Positions 1 to 6,708 of a DNA stretch of 13,846 bases are shown in pieces. Source of the stretch: a bacterium. GTDB lineage: Bacteria; Krumholzibacteriota; Krumholzibacteriia; WVZY01. The stretch covers positions 1-13,846 of the forward strand of contig JAPUJU010000172.1 of assembly GCA_027296025.1 (NCBI GenBank), written 5' to 3'. The translations under genes were made by a program, and so were the position numbers. Positions within the stretch are counted from its first letter, which is position 1, and each line of letters starts with the position of its first letter. The notes under the pieces are model-generated. The model had not been told where the DNA came from. It saw only the letters and a list, made by a program, of their open reading frames with translations, and did no database searches.

Positions 1-392
1 TTGAGCTGCACCACCTCCCGGCTGAGGCGGTTGCTCTCGAGACCCTTCTTTATCAGCATCAGGAGCCGATCAAGGTTGATTGGCTTCGTAACGAAGTCGT
101 ACGCGCCTTCCTTCATTGCATGCACTGCCGTCTCGATATCACCGAACGCGGTGATCATAACGACGCTTATTTCGGGGAATATGACCTTGATACGGTGAAG
201 GACCTCGATGCCGTCCATGTCAGGCAGCTTGAGGTCGAGCAGGATGAGGTCCGGGACGACCTCGCGCGTCATTTCCACCGCTTCGGCGCCGGTCTTCGCG
301 GTATGAGCTTCGTACCCCTCCTGGACTAGGGTCTTTTCCAGAAAGAAACGAATTGAATCCTGGTCATCGACCAGCAGGATGACTGATTTCAC
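1..392 (-). CDS. NtrC/AtoC-type response regulator, receiver domain (partial, C-terminus outside window)
   Basis: The 130 visible residues form a CheY-like receiver domain. The acidic pair D9/D10 follows the first beta strand, the phosphoacceptor is D53 in LILLDLKLPDMDG, and the switch residues are T81 (VMITAFG) and K103 (FVTKPIN). The segment after alpha-5 continues toward the window edge, as in NtrC/AtoC proteins where a sigma-54 AAA+ domain and a Fis-type helix-turn-helix follow; those parts are not visible, so the class rests on receiver similarity and on the neighbouring NtrB-like kinase. The start is GTG at 392, chosen because GGAG lies 6 nt upstream (399-402) and the sequence LLVDD begins at once after it. 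The gene starts 29 nt inside the end of the kinase gene, which suggests coupled translation and that the two are a cognate pair. A plain receiver protein or another output domain remains possible. Confidence 0.87.
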   Translation of the reverse strand, partial: MKSVILLVDDQDSIRFFLEKTLVQEGYEAHTAKTGAEAVEMTREVVPDLILLDLKLPDMDGIEVLHRIKVIFPEISVVMITAFGDIETAVHAMKEGAYDFVTKPINLDRLLMLIKKGLESNRLSREVVQL

Positions 393-2418
393 TGGAGTCT
401 CCACGCGGAACACCGCCAACCGGCAAGTAGATCGAGAACACCGTCCCCCGCCCTACCTCGCTGTCGACCAGTATGTAACCGCCATGTTGTTCAACAATGC
501 TGTACGTTACATACAGGCCGAGCCCGGTGCCCTCGGGCTTTGTCGTAAAAAAAGGTTCGAAAATCTTCTCTTTGTCTTCCGTCGAAAGTCCCGTCCCTTC
601 ATCCTCGACCTCGATCATAACCAAATTCTGGGGATCGTCAAACAAAACATCGTTCTCGTCGGAAGCCGAGGAGACCCGTATCGACACTTTTCCGGAGACC
701 GGACTGGCCTCGACTGCGTTCTTCAAGAGGTTGATCATGACTTGCGTGATGCGATCCGTGTCGACCACCAATGTCACCGGCTCGTCCGGGTACGACGCCT
801 CTATTGTGAGCGACTTTCTATCGGCCAGCTCCTGTACCGTTCTGATGCTCCCCGCGAACAGGTCCTTGAGATCTACGGAATGATAGAAAAGATCGCCCGG
901 CTTGATCACACTCAACACATCGGTAATCAATCGGTCGATCCGGTTGACCTCATCGAGGATGAATGAAATGTTGTTGTTTTGTTCGTCCGGGATAGTGCCG
1001 ATCCGTTTGAGGTATTGAATTCCCGCCATGATACCCGCGAGCGGGTTCCGGATCTCGTGTGCCATGCTCGATGAAAAGCGCCCGAGTGCGGCGAGCTTGT
1101 CGAGGTGTCGGATTTTCGCCTCCATGCGACGAATGTCCGTGGTATCGATGAACACTCCCAGGGCCCCCTGAATCTTTCGATCATCGTCGAGCAGCAGCGA
1201 TGTGTTTAACGCGATGGGCACGCGTCGTCCGTCCTTCCGGACGAGCCACGCCTCGCGCTCGTACGCGTGCTTCCGTATGTCCAGAGCCTTCATCAGAGGG
1301 GCACTTTCTCCGCTGACGTCCTGAATGAGTCTTGCGCTCGCCGTTCCGCGGAGTTCGTCGGCTGCGTAACCGCTCATCTGCTCCGCCGGCTCGTTCACGA
1401 GAAGGACATTTCCTTCACGGTCGATTGTAATAAGCCCGTTCATCATGCTGTTTATGACGTTTTCGCGGAAGAGTTCCTCCTTCTCCAACTCGGCGTACAG
1501 ACGACTGTTTTCGAGCATTGTCCCGATCTGAAGCGTGAACGTTTCGACTGCCACCAGATCGGCATCACTGAGCGCCGCGGCTTTGAACCCATCGGTGACA
1601 CCGATGGCACCGAGAATCGGAGGCCGCCCGCACGCGGGACAGATCGTCTTTCCCGCTGAGTTTTCGGCGGTCCCTTTGAAAGGTGTCTCTTTGAGAATGC
1701 AGTTCTGGGTTTTCCAGCAGTTCCGCGAGAACTTGCTCTTAATCATCGGCACGATAAGGTATGACTCCATCGTGCTGTCGGCAAGCATCGGTGCCCCTTT
1801 TAGCAATAACATCGGACGTTCACCTGCGTTCCGAACGAGTACCGAATTCCGTTTCAGAATGCATTCCTTGAGCATGCCGTCGATCTCGGCGATGGTTGCT
1901 TCGGAATCGCTGCGGTCGATGTCATCGGCAACTTCGCGGAACGTGTAGATCCGGAAGTGCTCTTCATCCGCATGGTAAACGGCGATGAACAATTCCTTGT
2001 AACCCATCCCACGAGATAGAAACGTTTCCACGGAGTCCAGGATCTTCGTCTCGTCGAGCGAGGAAACAATGGTGAGGCTGATTTCCTTGAGAGTGAGGAG
2101 TTGAACGTTCTTCTCGGTGAGCTGATTGGTTCGCTTCTCCAACTCGGACGCGACGTCGATCAGGCTCTCCAGAAGTGTCTCGTCGATCGAGCGGTTGTTG
2201 TCCTGCCGGAGTGCGGGAAACCCCTCGATGTGATTCGTCTGCGCGCGCCGTACGACATCGCCGTACCTCTTACGTTTTCCGTGCTCGAAGAGGTAAAATG
2301 CTACCGCGCAAACTGTGATCAGGACGGGAACCGCGTTCGGCCACGGGATGAACACTGCGATAGCCGAGATAACTGCGCAGAATGGAAGGACGTAGAGAAA
2401 GTATTGTTTGAAAGACAT
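364..2418 (-). CDS. Membrane-anchored GAF-PAS sensor histidine kinase (NtrB/AtoS-like)
   Basis: A 684-residue sensor kinase, expected to phosphorylate the regulator encoded immediately downstream. Two hydrophobic segments at about residues 7-25 and 28-44 anchor it in the inner membrane with almost no periplasmic loop, so it probably senses a cytoplasmic or membrane signal. A coiled-coil linker (about 75-110) leads to a GAF-like domain (about 110-305) containing the cysteines C234, C240, C260 and C263. A PAS domain follows (about 313-430), then HisKA with the phosphoacceptor H454 in SMAHEIRNPL, then HATPase_c with the N box at N567 (NLLKNAVEAS), G1 at 606-610 (DEGTG), the F box EPFFTTKPEG and G2 (TGLGLY, 631-636). 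All catalytic motifs look intact. The ATG at 2418 has AGGA 8 nt upstream. The gene lies 50 nt after the epimerase and overlaps the regulator by 29 nt. The ligand is unknown. Confidence 0.93.
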   Translation of the reverse strand: MSFKQYFLYVLPFCAVISAIAVFIPWPNAVPVLITVCAVAFYLFEHGKRKRYGDVVRRAQTNHIEGFPALRQDNNRSIDETLLESLIDVASELEKRTNQLTEKNVQLLTLKEISLTIVSSLDETKILDSVETFLSRGMGYKELFIAVYHADEEHFRIYTFREVADDIDRSDSEATIAEIDGMLKECILKRNSVLVRNAGERPMLLLKGAPMLADSTMESYLIVPMIKSKFSRNCWKTQNCILKETPFKGTAENSAGKTICPACGRPPILGAIGVTDGFKAAALSDADLVAVETFTLQIGTMLENSRLYAELEKEELFRENVINSMMNGLITIDREGNVLLVNEPAEQMSGYAADELRGTASARLIQDVSGESAPLMKALDIRKHAYEREAWLVRKDGRRVPIALNTSLLLDDDRKIQGALGVFIDTTDIRRMEAKIRHLDKLAALGRFSSSMAHEIRNPLAGIMAGIQYLKRIGTIPDEQNNNISFILDEVNRIDRLITDVLSVIKPGDLFYHSVDLKDLFAGSIRTVQELADRKSLTIEASYPDEPVTLVVDTDRITQVMINLLKNAVEASPVSGKVSIRVSSASDENDVLFDDPQNLVMIEVEDEGTGLSTEDKEKIFEPFFTTKPEGTGLGLYVTYSIVEQHGGYILVDSEVGRGTVFSIYLPVGGVPRGDSSEISHPAGR

Positions 2419-2468
2419 CGGAACGATCCTTCAGGCAACGTCCACGTCAGTGAGCGGCGGTGCGACGA

Positions 2469-3416
2469 TCAGGCGTTCGCGAACCCGACCTTCTGATACC
2501 ATTCCACGGTCCGTTTCAAACCCTCTTCAAAATCCATAGTGATGTCAAATCCAAGGTCCTTTCGCAATGCATCGATGGATGCCTGCGAATGCTTCACATC
2601 GCCCGGACGGGCCGCGGCGTACTTTACCTCGACATCAACCCCCATCAGGGTCTGAAGTCGTTTGTAAAGATCGTTGAGCGTGAACCGGTCTCCACACGCG
2701 ACGTTGTAGACCTTGCCGCCGGTCGTCCTGCCGTCACATGCGAGCAGGTTGGCGCGCACGACGTTGTCGATATACGTGAAGTCGCGCGACTGCTCCCCGT
2801 CGCCGAAAATCGTCGGAGCCTGTTTCTCGGTGAGCTTCTTGATGAAAATCGGTATGACGGCGGCATACTGCGAGTTTGGATCCTGCCTTGGCCCGAACAC
2901 ATTGAAGTAACGCAGACTGACCGTGGGAAGTCCGTACACTTCGCTGAACGAGCAACAGTACATCTCACCCGTCAGCTTCGAGACGGCATACGGAGAGAGC
3001 GGGTTCGGCGTCATCGTCTCGACCTTGGGCAACTTCTCGCTGTCCCCATAGGCGGAAGAAGAAGACGCGTAGACGAAGCATTTGACGGATACATTCCTCG
3101 CGGCGTTGAGCAGGTTCAGTGTGCCCTGTACGTTTACGCGATCCGTACTGATCGGATCCTCGATGCTACGCGGCACGGATGCGAGTGCCGCCTGGTGAAT
3201 AACGTACTCCACGTCGCTGATGGCGGACTTGACGATGCCGGGATCGCATATGTCGCCTTCAACGATCTCGACCCTGCTCGCGATGTGACTGAGATTCTCG
3301 CTGTTTCCCGTCGAAAAATCGTCCAGAACACGGACATCGTCCCCGCGTTCGACCAGTCCGTCAACGACGTGCGAACCGATGAAACCGGCCCCGCCCGTAA
3401 CCAGATATGTTGCCAT
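2469..3416 (-). CDS. UDP-GlcNAc/GalNAc 4-epimerase-like SDR enzyme (WbpP/TviC type)
   Basis: An extended short-chain dehydrogenase of 315 residues, predicted to be cytoplasmic and to interconvert C4 epimers of a UDP-sugar using bound NAD. The N-terminal Rossmann motif is VTGGAGFIGSH. The catalytic set is the serine run in YASSSSAYGD and Y143/K147 in SPYAVSKLTGE. ASVPRSIEDP and RYFNVFGPRQDP resemble the WbpP/TviC branch rather than GalE of the Leloir pathway. At S277 (GDVKHSQA) it has serine where E. coli GalE has the bulky Y299, which fits N-acetylated substrates. Two adjacent ATGs are possible: GGAGG at 3421-3425 is 1 nt from the ATG at 3419 and 4 nt from the ATG at 3416, so I prefer the second; the difference is one residue. 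It follows the dehydrogenase by about 30 nt, so the pair would make UDP-GalNAcA or a similar uronic sugar. Exact substrate is inferred. Confidence 0.9.
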   Translation of the reverse strand: MATYLVTGGAGFIGSHVVDGLVERGDDVRVLDDFSTGNSENLSHIASRVEIVEGDICDPGIVKSAISDVEYVIHQAALASVPRSIEDPISTDRVNVQGTLNLLNAARNVSVKCFVYASSSSAYGDSEKLPKVETMTPNPLSPYAVSKLTGEMYCCSFSEVYGLPTVSLRYFNVFGPRQDPNSQYAAVIPIFIKKLTEKQAPTIFGDGEQSRDFTYIDNVVRANLLACDGRTTGGKVYNVACGDRFTLNDLYKRLQTLMGVDVEVKYAAARPGDVKHSQASIDALRKDLGFDITMDFEEGLKRTVEWYQKVGFANA

Positions 3417-3446
3417 CATCCCTCCGTAAGCTCGGTATTGCCGGGG

Positions 3447-4742
3447 TTAGATGCGGATTATCTTGTCCGAATCGTTACCCTTGAAAACGTTGCGAGTATC
3501 GACAATAACCGGTGCGTGTTCGAGGACAAAATCGTAGTCGACTCCGGAATGGCCGGTTACGATCACCGCGCAATCACAGGAGCTCACCGTTTCTTCGGTG
3601 AGCTCGACGTTCTCCACATCGCGGAGTTCAACCGGATCCCCATTCACCAGATTATCGTGGTAGGACACTCTCGCACCCTCCTGCTGAAGGAGCCGGATCA
3701 CGTCGAGCGCGGGCGACTCGCGGATGTCATCGATGTCCGGCTTGTAGGACACACCCAGAATCAGAACGGATGCGCCGTTGACGCTTTTTTTAAGACGATT
3801 CAAGGCGCGTGTGATTCTCTGCACGACGTGGCCTGGCATCGAGCCGTTGATCTGCCCGGCGAGTTCAATGAAGCGTGCCTCGAAGCCGCTGAGCTTCGCT
3901 TTCCAGGAAAGATAGAACGGGTCAATCGGTATGCAGTGACCGCCGAGGCCCGGGCCGGGATAGAATGGCATGAATCCGAATGGCTTCGTTGACGCCGCGT
4001 CGATCACTTCCCAGACATCGATTCCCATTTTGTCGCACATCAACGCGACTTCGTTTACCAGCCCGATATTAACGCTGCGAAACGTATTTTCCAGGAGCTT
4101 CACAGTTTCGGCGACTTTCGCAGACTTGACCGGCACCGTCGTTGTCAACGTGGCCTCGTAGAGTGCCACCGCAACTTCCGTGCACTCGGGAGTGATACCC
4201 CCCACGACTTTGGGGATGGTCCGTGTAGTGTAATCGCTGTTGCCGGGATCGACGCGCTCGGGTGAGAAAGCGAGGAAGAAGTCGCGCCCGACCGTGAGCC
4301 CGCTTTCATTGAGCATGGGAAGAATAACTTCCTCGGTCGTGCCCGGGTACGTCGTACTCTCTAGAACGACCAACTGACCTGCGTGCAGGTGTTTTCGGAT
4401 CTCTTTGACCGCGCTTACGATGTGGGAAATGTCGGGGTCGCGCGTCTTGCGGAGAGGTGTCGGCACGCAGATGTTGACCGTGTCCGCATCCGCGAGCGTA
4501 CCGAAGTCGGTTGTTGCAGTGAGGAGGCCGCTCTCGACCACCTCCTTCAGTGCGCCACTGGGGATATCGCCGACGTAGCTGTCGGCCTCGTTGATGCGGC
4601 GAATTTTCTCGCGGTCGATGTCGATTCCGACGCACCGGTACCCCGCCCGCGCAAACTCCACGAGGAGCGGTAGACCGACGTAACCGAGGCCGATGACAGC
4701 CAGGTACGCTTTTTTCTTTCGGATGCGATCGATAGTACTCAT
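3447..4742 (-). CDS. UDP-N-acetylglucosamine 6-dehydrogenase-like nucleotide sugar dehydrogenase (WbpA/TviB type)
   Basis: Predicted cytoplasmic NAD-dependent enzyme of 431 residues that oxidises C6 of a UDP-sugar to the uronate in two steps. It starts with the Rossmann motif VIGLGYVGLP. The middle domain has FSPERVDPGN and the conserved lysine near 215 in ETVKLLENTFR. The catalytic cysteine is C270 in GLGGHCIPIDPFYL, a version typical of the WbpA/TviB group acting on UDP-GlcNAc and not of UDP-glucose dehydrogenase. SYKPDIDDIRESPA marks the C-terminal UDP-binding domain. Length is normal for the family. I chose the ATG at 4742; a TTG at 4754 would add four residues, and neither has a convincing Shine-Dalgarno sequence. 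It is the first gene of a probable unit with the epimerase, the kinase and the regulator, and the spacer upstream holds candidate control sequences. WecC-type UDP-ManNAc dehydrogenase is the main alternative. Confidence 0.92.
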   Translation of the reverse strand: MSTIDRIRKKKAYLAVIGLGYVGLPLLVEFARAGYRCVGIDIDREKIRRINEADSYVGDIPSGALKEVVESGLLTATTDFGTLADADTVNICVPTPLRKTRDPDISHIVSAVKEIRKHLHAGQLVVLESTTYPGTTEEVILPMLNESGLTVGRDFFLAFSPERVDPGNSDYTTRTIPKVVGGITPECTEVAVALYEATLTTTVPVKSAKVAETVKLLENTFRSVNIGLVNEVALMCDKMGIDVWEVIDAASTKPFGFMPFYPGPGLGGHCIPIDPFYLSWKAKLSGFEARFIELAGQINGSMPGHVVQRITRALNRLKKSVNGASVLILGVSYKPDIDDIRESPALDVIRLLQQEGARVSYHDNLVNGDPVELRDVENVELTEETVSSCDCAVIVTGHSGVDYDFVLEHAPVIVDTRNVFKGNDSDKIIRI

Positions 4743-4760
4743 GCGTGACGCCAAATTCAG

Positions 4761-4781
4761 GTGTATCTACTTAGAGTACAC
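4761..4781. promoter_or_regulatory. Candidate operator dyad GTGTA-N11-TACAC before the dehydrogenase gene
   Basis: GTGTA at 4761-4765 and TACAC at 4777-4781 form a perfect 5-bp inverted repeat with half-site centres about 16 bp apart, a spacing compatible with a dimeric DNA-binding protein. It lies just downstream of the candidate -10 hexamer, where a bound repressor would block initiation, and 19 bp upstream of the chosen start codon. Function is inferred from position and symmetry only; a 5-bp arm can occur by chance. Confidence 0.3.
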
Positions 4782-4782
4782 T

Positions 4783-4812
4783 ATTTTAGGAATATTAGGA
4801 ATGGGATATCAG
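4783..4812 (-). promoter_or_regulatory. Candidate sigma-70-type promoter for the nucleotide-sugar genes
   Basis: On the minus strand CTGATA (4812-4807, 4 of 6 matches to TTGACA, overlapping the cyclase stop codon) is followed after 18 bp by TAAAAT (4788-4783, 5 of 6 matches to TATAAT). The spacer is AT-rich compared with the surrounding coding DNA. It would start transcription near 4776, inside the GTGTA/TACAC dyad. Read-through from the upstream cyclase gene is the alternative. Confidence 0.3.
4786..4802. repeat. Tandem 8-bp direct repeat TTAGGAAT
   Basis: TTAGGAAT occurs at 4786-4793 and again at 4795-4802 with one base between them, so the copies are 9 bp apart. They overlap the candidate -10 and spacer of the dehydrogenase promoter. 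They could be paired protein-binding half-sites or simply low-complexity AT-rich spacer. Confidence 0.35.
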
Positions 4813-5864
4813 TCCCGAACGTCCACCAGAAGGTCGTGTGTAGTCAGGACCCGGTTCTTCCCGCGGCGCTTGGCTTCGTAGAGTGCCCTGTCAGCGCCGG
4901 CGATCAGTTCACGAACCGACGTCCCGTCCTGGGGAAAGCATGAAATACCCGCACTGCACGTAATGAGGCCGCTCTCATCGCCGTCGAAACAGTGTTCGGC
5001 CACCGAGTCCAGAACGCGTCGAATAACCTGCCGTCCCCCCGTCAATCCAGTCTGCGGGAGGAGAATACCGAATTCGTCGCCCCCGTACTTGCTGATCAAG
5101 TCGATCTCTCGGCTCCTCAGCTTGATGAGATGGGCGACTTCCTTGAGGGCCTGGCTCCCGCTCAGATGACCCAGCCGGTCGTTGTACTGCTTCAGGTTGT
5201 CTACGTCGAGCATGACGAACGAAAATATCTGTCCGAACCGCCGCGCGCGCTTGAGCTCCGTCTTGAGTGAGTTCATAAGGAACCGGTAGTTGTAAACTGA
5301 GGTTAGATCGTCTGTTATAGCTTCCTTCTCAAGTTTCTGATAAAGCTGGCGGTTTTCGAGTGCGATGGCGGCCTGGTTGGACAGGATCGTTACGAGCCGG
5401 ATATCCTCGGTCGAGTAGAGTCCCCCATCTGTCGGGTGTATTGCAACGAGCAGCCCGAACATCGTCCTATTCGCCACGAGTGGAGCCGAAATAATGGACC
5501 GGTTCTGGATGTTACCGTCGAGGTAGTGCGAGGCGACCGACGGAAGATCGACAGCGAGCTCCTCGCCCTTCGCGAATTGGTGCTGCTCCGAACCTTCCTT
5601 GATCACCCACTCCTTAATCCCAACGGCCGAAACCGATTCCACGCTGATGTCGTCCCCTTCAGAGGAATTGCGCGATATCGAGTACCGGATCACCTTTTCT
5701 CCCTCCAGCTCGAGAAGGTAGACACGTTCGGCGCCGAGTACCGTCAGACAACAGTCAAGCAAGCGCTGGAAAATCAGCTTTTTATCCTTGCCGGCAATGA
5801 TCAGGCTTGTGATCTCGGAGAGCGTCGAGAACAGGATATCTTTATAATGAGCCAACTTGTTCAT
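4809..5864 (-). CDS. GAF-GGDEF diguanylate cyclase
   Basis: A 351-residue predicted soluble signalling enzyme that joins two GTP to form c-di-GMP. A GAF sensor domain (about residues 10-170) ends in a short coiled helix (ENRQLYQKLEKEA) that leads into the GGDEF domain (about 180-335). The active-site loop is intact: GGDEF at 261-265, metal-binding D220 in VMLDVDNL, and N228/D229. The inhibitory site REID (252-255) sits exactly five residues before GGDEF, so product inhibition is expected. There is no transmembrane segment and no receiver domain; the GAF ligand is unknown. The start is uncertain: the ATG at 5864 has no clear Shine-Dalgarno sequence, an in-frame ATG at 5894 has GAGG 4 nt upstream, and the frame stays open to a TTG at 5954. 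I chose 5864 because recognisable sequence starts there. It lies just upstream of the sugar dehydrogenase, hinting at c-di-GMP control of polysaccharide output. Confidence 0.9.
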   Translation of the reverse strand: MNKLAHYKDILFSTLSEITSLIIAGKDKKLIFQRLLDCCLTVLGAERVYLLELEGEKVIRYSISRNSSEGDDISVESVSAVGIKEWVIKEGSEQHQFAKGEELAVDLPSVASHYLDGNIQNRSIISAPLVANRTMFGLLVAIHPTDGGLYSTEDIRLVTILSNQAAIALENRQLYQKLEKEAITDDLTSVYNYRFLMNSLKTELKRARRFGQIFSFVMLDVDNLKQYNDRLGHLSGSQALKEVAHLIKLRSREIDLISKYGGDEFGILLPQTGLTGGRQVIRRVLDSVAEHCFDGDESGLITCSAGISCFPQDGTSVRELIAGADRALYEAKRRGKNRVLTTHDLLVDVRD

Positions 5865-5963
5865 GTTGTGTGTGATAGCGATGCACTGCGGCATTCGACC
5901 TCGGCGAGGTGCAACAATCCGGCGTTGAAAAGCAGCAAATCCTATGCCATACAAAGAGTTAGA

Positions 5964-6287
5964 TTAAGCGCGGGAGGCGGGTCCGGAAGACCGGTAGATC
6001 TCGATGGCGCGTCGAAGATTATGATAGAACGCCCGGAGCACAATGATTCCGAGAACGCCCATGATCAACGTCAGTGCGTACTTGCCGTACCAGACGAGAT
6101 CAGGAAACTGGGCGCGCATCATGTCGGCCGTCTTTAACGCACCAACGAGGAGAAACCCTGCGAGAAAGAGCTGGATAACACCCGTCGTGTAGAGCGATGC
6201 GACGTATTCACGCTTCGTCAACGACGATCGGGCCCATTTGGACGTGAACTTGGACGAGCGCCGTACGTGGTGTTGTTTGATGAACAT
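5964..6287 (-). CDS. Small two-helix membrane protein, function unknown
   Basis: A 107-residue protein I do not recognise. The first 30 residues are basic and polar (MFIKQHHVRRSSKFTSKWAR), followed by two hydrophobic helices at about 34-54 and 69-89, then a short basic tail. The charge distribution suggests that both termini face the cytoplasm. There is no signal peptide, cysteine pair or catalytic-looking motif. The ATG at 6287 comes 3 nt after the stop codon of the upstream small membrane protein, with GGA 7 nt before it, so the two are very probably co-translated. Codon use does not look unlike its neighbours. It could be a membrane adaptor or a partner of the 68-residue protein; nothing here shows which. 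Confidence 0.75.
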   Translation of the reverse strand: MFIKQHHVRRSSKFTSKWARSSLTKREYVASLYTTGVIQLFLAGFLLVGALKTADMMRAQFPDLVWYGKYALTLIMGVLGIIVLRAFYHNLRRAIEIYRSSGPASRA

Positions 6288-6290
6288 GAC

Positions 6291-6497
6291 CTAGTCCGCA
6301 TTGCGTTCGATCTCTTCGTAGTCGGCATCTTCGATCTCGTAAGGGGTGAGGTCGGAATATTTGCCGTCCCGAACCTTCGGACCTGCCGGAGTTGAGCCCA
6401 TCAATGCCTGAACATACCGTACACCTCGCCTGATCACCGGACGGAGCAATCGGTATGCGAAATAGAACAGGAGCAGATTGACAAGAAGGCGAAGCAA
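6291..6497 (-). CDS. Small single-helix membrane protein with acidic tail, function unknown
   Basis: A 68-residue protein. Residues 1-18 (MLRLLVNLLLFYFAYRLL) form a membrane anchor, then comes a basic stretch (RPVIRRGVRY), then a polar region and an acidic, tyrosine-rich end (TPYEIEDADYEEIE). This plan recalls small conserved proteins such as the DUF4834 group, but the likeness is in pattern only. The start is TTG at 6497, supported by GGAGGAG (6504-6510) 6 nt upstream; no better start is in frame. It is the first gene of a two-gene unit, 3 nt ahead of the 107-residue protein, and follows a 134-nt spacer after the tRNA. Being short it could be a chance frame, but the ribosome site, hydropathy and tight spacing argue otherwise. 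Confidence 0.72.
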   Translation of the reverse strand: MLRLLVNLLLFYFAYRLLRPVIRRGVRYVQALMGSTPAGPKVRDGKYSDLTPYEIEDADYEEIERNAD

Positions 6498-6503
6498 CGA
6501 TGA

Positions 6504-6510
6504 CTCCTCC
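6504..6510 (-). promoter_or_regulatory. Strong Shine-Dalgarno sequence deciding a TTG start
   Basis: GGAGGAG on the minus strand, 6 nt before the TTG at 6497. It is among the strongest ribosome sites in the window and is the main reason for accepting TTG as the start of the 68-residue membrane protein. Confidence 0.7.
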
Positions 6511-6545
6511 GGGCCGGGGTTTGATAGCCGAACGTACTATGGTCT

Positions 6546-6574
6546 AACGTATTGTGGCTGGCACCTGAAGTCAA
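6546..6574 (-). promoter_or_regulatory. Weak candidate promoter for the small membrane protein pair
   Basis: On the minus strand TTGACT (6574-6569, 5 of 6 matches to the -35 consensus) is followed by a 17-bp spacer and TACGTT (6551-6546, only 3 of 6 but keeping the key A2 and T6). Initiation near 6539 would leave a leader of about 40 nt that contains the strong ribosome site. The 134-nt spacer (6498-6631) also has a 6-bp hairpin at 6583-6600 without a T-tract. Otherwise I see nothing in it. Confidence 0.28.
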
Positions 6575-6631
6575 CGGGATTCAATGACGGACGGGTCATT
6601 AACCAAATGGTACAGTTGGAGGAGTGCGATA

Positions 6632-6708
6632 TGGTGCGCCCGACAGGATTCGAACCTGCGACCCCTAGCTCCGGAGGCTAGTGCTCTATCCAGCTGAGCT
6701 ACGGGCGC
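6632..6708 (-). tRNA. tRNA-Arg, anticodon CCG
   Basis: A full cloverleaf can be read on the minus strand: acceptor arms GCGCCCG (6708-6702) and CGGGCGC (6642-6636), D arm GCTC/GAGC, anticodon arm CTAGC/GCTAG around the loop CTCCGGA, a 5-nt variable loop, and T arm GCAGG/CCTGT with loop TTCGAAT. The central bases of the anticodon loop give CCG, which reads the arginine codon CGG. The discriminator base is A (6635) and the CCA end is encoded (6634-6632). The 5' end overlaps the last 10 nt of recN, including its stop codon, so the tRNA is probably cut out of a longer transcript unless it has its own promoter inside recN. No repeat of its 3' end that would mark an integration site is visible. Confidence 0.96.

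Noticed and set aside
2460..3992. 510-residue open frame on the plus strand
   Set aside because: It lies antisense to two clearly conserved enzymes (epimerase and dehydrogenase), spans their junction and has no recognisable domain. It is a by-product of GC-rich codon use.
5865..5963. c-di-GMP riboswitch in the spacer before the diguanylate cyclase
   Set aside because: The 99-nt spacer has no GEMM-like conserved core, and the only local hairpin (CCTCG-C-CGAGG) is too small.
6583..6600. Inverted repeat AATGAC-N6-GTCATT as a terminator after the tRNA
   Set aside because: The stem is only 6 bp, AT-rich, and no T-tract follows in the direction of transcription. It is not convincing as an intrinsic terminator.
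6478..6681. 67-residue plus-strand frame ending in VRPTGFEPATPSSGG
   Set aside because: The end is the translation of the antisense strand of the tRNA-Arg gene, a well-known source of false proteins.
6498..6708. tRNA-Arg as an integration site for a mobile element
   Set aside because: No integrase gene, no repeated 3' tRNA segment and no change in gene character on the far side within the window.
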